Assembly (NCBI GenBank): GCA_014237955.1
Contig: JABABY010000128.1
Location: 1-6,090 of the forward strand
Origin: Planctomycetota bacterium
Lineage (GTDB): Bacteria > Planctomycetota > Planctomycetia > Pirellulales > UBA7805
Length of the DNA: 6,090 nucleotides
Reading direction: 5' to 3'
A program made the translations under genes and the position numbers. Under the pieces are notes generated by a model that had not been told where the DNA came from, ran no database searches, and saw only the letters and a list, made by a program, of their open reading frames with translations. Positions 1 through 4,703 of the stretch are shown one piece after another; the stretch's first letter is position 1; each line of letters opens with the position of its first letter.

Positions 1-1638
1 GACAAGAACACCTTCTTCGCCTTCGGGGCCGAGGAAGACGAAAGCGGGTATTTGAGCAAGTACGGCTTCGAGGACTCGATCCGCGATGGCGCAACCAAGG
101 AGTTGCACTTCGAGCCACGTCTCATCGATCTGCATGTGAATCAAGAGGCTATTGACGAAGCCTTTGAGGAAATGACAGAAGGTCTTTCGATAGAGGAAAA
201 AGAAGAACTCTCAAAGTCTTCTGCCAAGATGAACGTGCTTTTGAAATCGCCAGCCCGTGTGGCGGCAGTCTGTCAGGATATGGCTCAGCACTTTCAGGAA
301 AAGGTCGAGCCGAACGGGTTCGGAGCTCAGATCGTTACCATCGATCGGGAAGCATGCGCGCTCTACAAACAGGAGCTCGACAAGCATCTGCCGCCAGAGA
401 CATCTGACATTGTCATGTCTATCAGCAGTGGCGAGTCGCAGTATGCAGAATACAACCGCGACCGGGATGCTGAGGAGAAGCTGCTGGATCGTTTTCGAGA
501 TCCCGACGACCCCCTGAAGATCATTATCGTCACTGCCAAATTATTGACAGGCTTTGATGCGCCGATCCTGCAGACGATGTATCTCGACAAGCCGCTGCGG
601 GACCACACCCTCCTGCAGGCGATCTGCCGAACCAACCGTCCTTATGGCCAGGAAAAGACGCACGGCCTGATCGTCGATTACCTCGGCGTCTTTGACGACG
701 TTGCTCAGGCTCTGGAGTTCGACGAAGAGGGTATCACGCGCGTGGTGTCCAATATCGAGGAGCTCAAAGCCAAGTTACCGGAAGCGATCCAGAAGTGCCT
801 GGAGTATTTCCCGGGGGTCGACCGATCGGTGAGTGGATACGAGGGGTTGATCGCCGCCCAGGACTGCCTACCGAATAACGATGTACGAGATCGCTTTGCC
901 CGAGACTGCAGCTATCTGGCACGACTGTGGGAGGCGATTTCCCCCGATCACATCCTTAGTGAGCACGAAACCGACTACCGGTGGATCGTGCAGGTCTACG
1001 AGTCGGTCAAACCGACCACAGGCACCGGTGGGCTCGTCTGGCATCGCCTGGGATCCAAGACTATTGAGCTGATTCATGAGAATGTCACGGTCGAAGCGGT
1101 CCAGGACGATCTCGAGACACTGGTACTCAATGCTGAGCTACTGGAAGCAGTGTTGGGAACCCCTGATCCGACAAGGAAGGCCAAGGAAATCGACATCAAG
1201 GTGTCGAATCGGCTCAGAAAACACGTGCATGACCCGCGGTTCAAGGCACTGGCCGAACGCCTGGAAGCCCTGCGACAGAAACACGAGCAGGGCCTGTTGA
1301 TCAGTGTCGAATTCCTGAAGGAACTGCTGGATCTGGCCAGGGATGTGGTCGCGACCGAGCAGGCGGCTCCACCGATCGAGCAGGAAGAACGCGGCAAGGC
1401 CGCCCTCACTGAGCTCTTCGAGGAAGCGAAGAGCGGGGATACGCCGATCATGGTCGAGCGTGTGGTGAACGACATCGACGAGATCGTCCGTCATGTCAGG
1501 TTCGATGGCTGGCAGGACACCCATGCCGGCGAGCGCGCGATCAAGAAGGCCCTCCGCAAGACGCTCTTCAAGTATCAGCTGCACTCGGACACTGATCTGT
1601 TTGATCGGGCTTACGGGTATATCCGAGAGTATTACTAG
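1..1638 (+). CDS. hsdR: Type I restriction endonuclease subunit R, C-terminal part (5' truncated by window)
   Basis: This is the motor and cleavage subunit of a type I restriction-modification complex, which translocates DNA using ATP and cuts unmodified DNA away from the recognition site. The frame is open from base 1, so the start is off-window; 545 residues remain, roughly the C-terminal half. The PD-(D/E)XK nuclease and helicase motifs I-III are therefore not visible. What is seen is the second RecA-like lobe of an SF2 helicase: motif V 'LLTGFDAP' (visible residues about 181-188) and motif VI 'QAICRTNRP' (206-214, with arginines at 210 and 213), followed by 'HGLIVDYLG'. A long helical, charged C-terminal region ends in 'LFDRAYGYIREYY', a typical HsdR terminus. 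The TTG at 52 is internal, not a start. No frameshift is seen. The partners hsdM and hsdS would be expected to the left. The next gene starts 21 bp downstream but differs in base composition. Confidence 0.93.
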   Translation, partial: DKNTFFAFGAEEDESGYLSKYGFEDSIRDGATKELHFEPRLIDLHVNQEAIDEAFEEMTEGLSIEEKEELSKSSAKMNVLLKSPARVAAVCQDMAQHFQEKVEPNGFGAQIVTIDREACALYKQELDKHLPPETSDIVMSISSGESQYAEYNRDRDAEEKLLDRFRDPDDPLKIIIVTAKLLTGFDAPILQTMYLDKPLRDHTLLQAICRTNRPYGQEKTHGLIVDYLGVFDDVAQALEFDEEGITRVVSNIEELKAKLPEAIQKCLEYFPGVDRSVSGYEGLIAAQDCLPNNDVRDRFARDCSYLARLWEAISPDHILSEHETDYRWIVQVYESVKPTTGTGGLVWHRLGSKTIELIHENVTVEAVQDDLETLVLNAELLEAVLGTPDPTRKAKEIDIKVSNRLRKHVHDPRFKALAERLEALRQKHEQGLLISVEFLKELLDLARDVVATEQAAPPIEQEERGKAALTELFEEAKSGDTPIMVERVVNDIDEIVRHVRFDGWQDTHAGERAIKKALRKTLFKYQLHSDTDLFDRAYGYIREYY

Positions 1639-1646
1639 CAATTATC

Positions 1647-1651
1647 GAGGG
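1647..1651 (+). promoter_or_regulatory. Ribosome binding site of the 338-aa gene
   Basis: GAGGG lies 8 bases before the ATG at 1660 and supports that start. It sits inside the 21-bp gap after hsdR, so the downstream gene could be translated from an hsdR read-through transcript. No separate promoter is obvious in the gap. Confidence 0.6.
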
Positions 1652-1659
1652 TTCCCCGA

Positions 1660-2676
1660 ATGCCCAACGTGAAGGAAACAAGGTTTTGCAAAACGTGTGG
1701 TAAATTGCTAAGTGATAAGGAGTCCTATCGCGGAACATGCCATTTCTGCCGGTCCTCTCAAGGTAAAATCGCGGAATTAGATGTCGCAATTAAGTCAAAT
1801 CCTCCGTCTCCAGAGGAAATCATAGGGTGGCCTATTTTGCGTCATATGATGCGAGAAAGGTTCGGCGTTTCTCTAACCTTGCCCGAGTTATGGGAAAGTT
1901 GCACCGACTGGTTATGCGGCGAGGGAGGCCTAACACCCAACACCTATCTACCTTTGCCAATGAGTTACCTCAGATTAACCCTTTTGAAGGGTTTCCCGAA
2001 GGAAGATATCGGCCTATTCCAAGCTCGGATTAAAGCAATCAAAGCCGCCTGTGTAGAACTAAGACTTTGGGAAAAAGCTGACACTAACGAACAGAAGGCT
2101 AGTTTGCTGGAAGTCATCCCCGCAAACAACCAGCTAAGTTTGGAAATTGCCGAGATTCAGTTCACCTTTGGCGGAAGACTACCTAAACCGGCTAATGGTT
2201 ATTGGCAGGACCTTCTGTTTTATGATTTCGAGGATTCGAAATTCTTGACTGAACAAGCCACGCGTTTGGCCGATTGGTTACAGGAGCAAAGTAACCACGC
2301 AAAAAACTATTTGAAGAATCTTAAGCGAAAACAAAATCGCGGCGTGGATAAGAAAAATTCACTAAGTTCAAAGAGCCCAATTCCAGACAGTCACCACCTT
2401 ATTATCGCGGCTCTAACTCTACATCACCAATACCAGCAGGGAGGCTGTTTAAACTACGAACCATTAAAGGTAAGCGAGATCTCAAATCGGACCGAACTAA
2501 GCAAGTCAACCGTCTCCGATTTTTTCAAAGCTAGATTTGGTTGCCATAAGGATTATGTTCAACAGTGTTTTCACAATGAAAATTTGGTAACTGCATTGAA
2601 AATACTTAATAACGAATACGCTCCCGCCCTTTTGTCAAATCGAAACATAACCAAAGAGGATACTGAATTACGCTAA
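1660..2676 (+). CDS. Unknown protein with N-terminal zinc-ribbon-like motif and C-terminal helix-turn-helix
   Basis: I do not recognise this 338-aa protein as a named family. Visible features are a Cys4 motif near the N-terminus (C10-x2-C13 and C27-x2-C30, spacing 13), which probably binds zinc. A middle region (about 50-210) contains 'EEIIGWPILRHMMRERFGV' and several helices rich in W and L. A basic linker (about 215-235) follows, then a predicted helix-turn-helix at about 271-294 ('VSEISNRTELSKSTVSDFFK'). Two nucleic-acid-binding-type ends suggest a DNA-binding regulator or element-encoded initiator; this is inference. The start is supported by GAGGG 8 bases upstream. The gene is distinctly AT-richer (about 35-45% GC in sampled lines) than the second half of hsdR (about 58%), suggesting separate origin. 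It is followed by the repeat-rich gap before the excisionase-like gene. Real coding is supported by the long frame, the RBS and the coherent Cys4 motif. Confidence 0.8.
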   Translation: MPNVKETRFCKTCGKLLSDKESYRGTCHFCRSSQGKIAELDVAIKSNPPSPEEIIGWPILRHMMRERFGVSLTLPELWESCTDWLCGEGGLTPNTYLPLPMSYLRLTLLKGFPKEDIGLFQARIKAIKAACVELRLWEKADTNEQKASLLEVIPANNQLSLEIAEIQFTFGGRLPKPANGYWQDLLFYDFEDSKFLTEQATRLADWLQEQSNHAKNYLKNLKRKQNRGVDKKNSLSSKSPIPDSHHLIIAALTLHHQYQQGGCLNYEPLKVSEISNRTELSKSTVSDFFKARFGCHKDYVQQCFHNENLVTALKILNNEYAPALLSNRNITKEDTELR

Positions 2677-2850
2677 CGTGTTCGGGGAAAACACGGTCCC
2701 TACCGAACACTCAAAAAAAATTAAAACTAATAAAACCCCGAAATAAACCGTGTTTCCTGTGCTCAGAAACGTCGTTCGGCCTCGTTTCACCGAACAAATC
2801 CTCCATGGGTAGAAGACTCTTTTTTCACCCAAAACGATCGGAGGCCCGTT
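2677..2850. repeat. Repeat-rich intergenic region with interlocking inverted repeats and an AT-rich tract
   Basis: There is no gene here. Perfect inverted repeats read directly from the sequence are: GTGTTCGG 2678-2685 with CCGAACAC 2703-2710; AAACACGGT 2689-2697 with ACCGTGTTT 2747-2755; TTCGGGG 2681-2687 with CCCCGAA 2736-2742; GAAACG 2766-2771 with CGTTTC 2783-2788; and GTTCGG 2774-2779 with CCGAAC 2790-2795. The octamer ACCGAACA occurs twice in direct orientation (2702-2709 and 2789-2796). Bases 2711-2747 are only 7 of 37 G/C and include an A8 run. A weaker hairpin (2807-2816 with 2821-2830, one mismatch and two G-T pairs) ends just before the Shine-Dalgarno of the next gene. The role is unknown; candidates are an operator or excisionase site, a replication origin, or a structured leader. 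It is not a classic terminator, because the A-run lies 3' of the first stem on the + strand. Confidence 0.7.
2840..2844 (+). promoter_or_regulatory. Ribosome binding site of the excisionase-like gene
   Basis: GGAGG lies 6 bases before the ATG at 2851. This is the strongest Shine-Dalgarno in the window and it fixes this start. It also argues that the real product here is the 67-aa HTH protein, not the longer open frame that begins at 2805 in another phase. Confidence 0.8.
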
Positions 2851-3054
2851 ATGAAGAGCAAATCGGCTCATTTGGACCAACTTCTTCTATCCACCAAACA
2901 GGCAGCGGAGATGCTCGCTATCAGCAAAAGAAAACTGTGGAGCATGACCGTAGGCGGAGAGCTACCTCATTTACGGATTGGAAGATCCGTCAGATACCCC
3001 GTTGGGGATCTGCAGACTTGGATTGCAAAGAACACGAAAGGGGGTGCCGAATGA
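2851..3054 (+). CDS. Excisionase-like HTH_17 (MerR-type winged helix) DNA-binding protein
   Basis: This is a 67-aa protein of the small excisionase/helix-turn-helix domain family (HTH_17 type). Such proteins bind DNA near attachment sites or promoters and steer a tyrosine recombinase toward excision, or act as small transcription factors. Nearly the whole protein is the domain: 'LLSTKQAAEMLAIS' (about 12-25) forms the first helices of the HTH, 'RKLWSMTVGGELPHLRIG' (27-44) the recognition helix and wing, and 'RSVRYPVGDLQTWI' (45-58) the family's usual ending. A strong GGAGG precedes the ATG. The stop overlaps the next start as ATGA, so translation of the DUF3987 gene is probably coupled to it. 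The recombinase 1.65 kb downstream on the same strand supports a recombination-directionality role, but a purely regulatory role is possible. The repeat-rich region immediately upstream is a plausible binding target (inference). Confidence 0.85.
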   Translation: MKSKSAHLDQLLLSTKQAAEMLAISKRKLWSMTVGGELPHLRIGRSVRYPVGDLQTWIAKNTKGGAE

Positions 3055-4478
3055 TCCAAAGCAACCCTACACAGCAGTCCACCATCGGAAGCGAAGATGC
3101 TTTTAAGCCAATTCCCGTGGATGTTTTGCCCAAACCGGTAGAACGTTATGTTTTGGAAGCCTCATCAGCCATTGGGTGCGATCCTTCCTATATTACGCTG
3201 CCTTTGCTCACCGCGTGTGCTTCGGTCATCGGCAACACGCGGCGGTTGAAAATCAAAAACGGTTGGTGGGCACCGTCAATCATCTGGACGATCATCATTG
3301 GGGAAAGCGGCAACGCCAAATCGCCCGCTTTTCGGCTCGCTCTGGCGGCGATACACCAACTCAACCAGGACGCCTTAGAAAGCAACCAGGGAGCGATGGA
3401 GGCATATCAGGTCGAAATCGCAAAATATGAAAAAGACTTTTCGCGTTGGAAAAGTAGCCGTGATCTGGATCCACCCCCAAACAAGCCTGTTCCGCCTTCT
3501 GCGAAACGTTTCCGATCAAACGACGCAACCATCGAATCACTTTTCCCGATTTTATTGGCAAACCCAAAAGGGATCTTATTAGACCGGGATGAACTCGCCG
3601 GTTGGTTTAATTCCTTTGACAAGTATTCAGGCGGTGGACCCTGTCCCGATACGTCCCATTGGCTCTCGATGTACAATGCCGAAAGTGTCGTCATTGACCG
3701 AAAAACGGGGGAGCCGAAAACGATATTGGTTCCAGAGGCTTCTCTGTCCATTACAGGGGGTTGCCAGCCGGGGATCTTGAAACGTTTACTAAACCGAGAC
3801 CATCGAGAGTCGGGCTTGGCAGCTCGATTTCTTATGTGCCTTCCACCGAGAAAACAAAAGTTTTGGACGGAAGATGAAATTGACGACAATCTGCAACTTT
3901 TGATTTCCCAACTCTTCGCCAGATTGGCGACTTTGGAACGTCAGGTCGATGAGTTCAATTGTGATTCGCAACGAGACTTAACGTTAACCCCGGAAGCAAA
4001 GAAAATTTGGACTGAGTATTACAACGACCACAATGCAGAACAAATGCGGCTTTCAGGAGATCTTGCCGCGGCCTGGTCCAAATTCGAAGAATACGCAGCT
4101 CGGTTGGCCTTGGTTTTCCAGCTTGTTCATTGGGCCGGCAATGAGCCAGACTCGCATTCTCCTCATTACGTTGACGAATTGAGCATGAGAGCCGGCGTTG
4201 AACTCACCAATTGGTTTAAAGCCGAAACAAGGCGAATCTATGACCTTTTTGCTGAAACCGATTCAGAGCGGGAACTGCGAAAATTGATCCAATGGATCAG
4301 AGACAGAGGCCATCCGGTAACAGCTAGAGAAGTTTTCCAAGGAATCAAACGGTACCAAACTTCTACAGCAGCGGAAGAAGCTCTCAATAAGCTCATGAAA
4401 ATGGGAAAGGGGAGTTGGCAGAATTCCCCACCCGGGCAGAGGGGTCAACCAACCAGACGGTTTGCGCTCTTCAGTTAA
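3051..4478 (+). CDS. DUF3987 family P-loop protein, likely primase/helicase-type element protein
   Basis: This 475-aa protein resembles the DUF3987 family, found on plasmids, prophages and integrative elements and thought to act in DNA replication or processing. A RecA-like ATPase core is visible: a P-loop-like 'IIIGESGNAKSP' (residues 81-92), a Walker-B-like 'GILLDRDELAGW' (174-185), a 'SITGGCQP' strand-loop (233-240), and the family-typical 'ESGLAARFLMCLPP' (253-266). The C-terminal part (about 405-470) looks like a winged-helix domain. The P-loop has Ala (A89) where canonical Walker A has Gly before Lys. The ATG at 3051 is chosen because it forms an ATGA overlap with the upstream gene, has a G-rich stretch (3040-3045) before it, and begins the protein-like sequence. 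The frame stays open back to 2805, but that extension lies under the excisionase gene. No primase domain is evident, so a helicase/primase role is by family association only. Confidence 0.82.
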   Translation: MIQSNPTQQSTIGSEDAFKPIPVDVLPKPVERYVLEASSAIGCDPSYITLPLLTACASVIGNTRRLKIKNGWWAPSIIWTIIIGESGNAKSPAFRLALAAIHQLNQDALESNQGAMEAYQVEIAKYEKDFSRWKSSRDLDPPPNKPVPPSAKRFRSNDATIESLFPILLANPKGILLDRDELAGWFNSFDKYSGGGPCPDTSHWLSMYNAESVVIDRKTGEPKTILVPEASLSITGGCQPGILKRLLNRDHRESGLAARFLMCLPPRKQKFWTEDEIDDNLQLLISQLFARLATLERQVDEFNCDSQRDLTLTPEAKKIWTEYYNDHNAEQMRLSGDLAAAWSKFEEYAARLALVFQLVHWAGNEPDSHSPHYVDELSMRAGVELTNWFKAETRRIYDLFAETDSERELRKLIQWIRDRGHPVTAREVFQGIKRYQTSTAAEEALNKLMKMGKGSWQNSPPGQRGQPTRRFALFS

Positions 4479-4703
4479 GACTTGTCTACAGTATTGCTCA
4501 TTTCCAAGAAAAAGTTGCATTACCGTAGACGGTCCAGATAAACATTTTCCTTTGTCTTCCAGATAACTAACTGCAGCTGAATTTTCAGCGAAGAGACGTT
4601 CGCCGTTAGTTTAGAAGTGGAGCAAACAAAGGTCGTCAGCTACACAGTTCACCAAGAGTTGGTTAATTTACAACAACTATTCAACAAAACTAGAAAGATA
4701 AAA
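4479..4703. other. Non-coding gap between DUF3987 gene and recombinase, with weak hairpins
   Basis: This 225-bp stretch has no credible gene. Short inverted repeats are visible: GTCTAC 4484-4489 with GTAGAC 4525-4530; AACTAAC 4565-4571 with GTTAGTT 4605-4611, enclosing a smaller stem (4576-4580 with 4585-4589, a 4-base loop); and AGTTG 4657-4661 with CAACT 4674-4678. None is followed by a T-run, so I do not call a terminator. The gap is long enough to hold a promoter for the recombinase, but no convincing -35/-10 pair was recognised. Confidence 0.5.

Noticed and set aside
52..54. TTG at 52 as the hsdR start
   Set aside because: The frame is open and HsdR-like from base 1, and the missing nuclease and helicase motifs must lie upstream.
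1074..1641. Minus-strand open frames opposite hsdR
   Set aside because: They are shadows of a strongly recognisable hsdR coding frame, with no domain-like sequence.
2678..2720. Rho-independent terminator after the 338-aa gene
   Set aside because: The hairpin 2678-2710 is followed by an A-run on the + strand; on the - strand the T-run precedes the stem. Neither orientation gives a stem followed by U residues.
2805..3050. In-frame N-terminal extension of the DUF3987 gene to an ATG at 2805
   Set aside because: It overlaps the excisionase-like gene in another frame, encodes a low-complexity, Arg/Ser-rich non-domain sequence, and lacks a good RBS, whereas 3051 has the ATGA overlap.
4598..4604. 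Extra copy of the GTTCGG motif in the gap before the recombinase
   Set aside because: It reads GTTCGCC, matches only five bases of the motif, and has no CCGAAC partner nearby.
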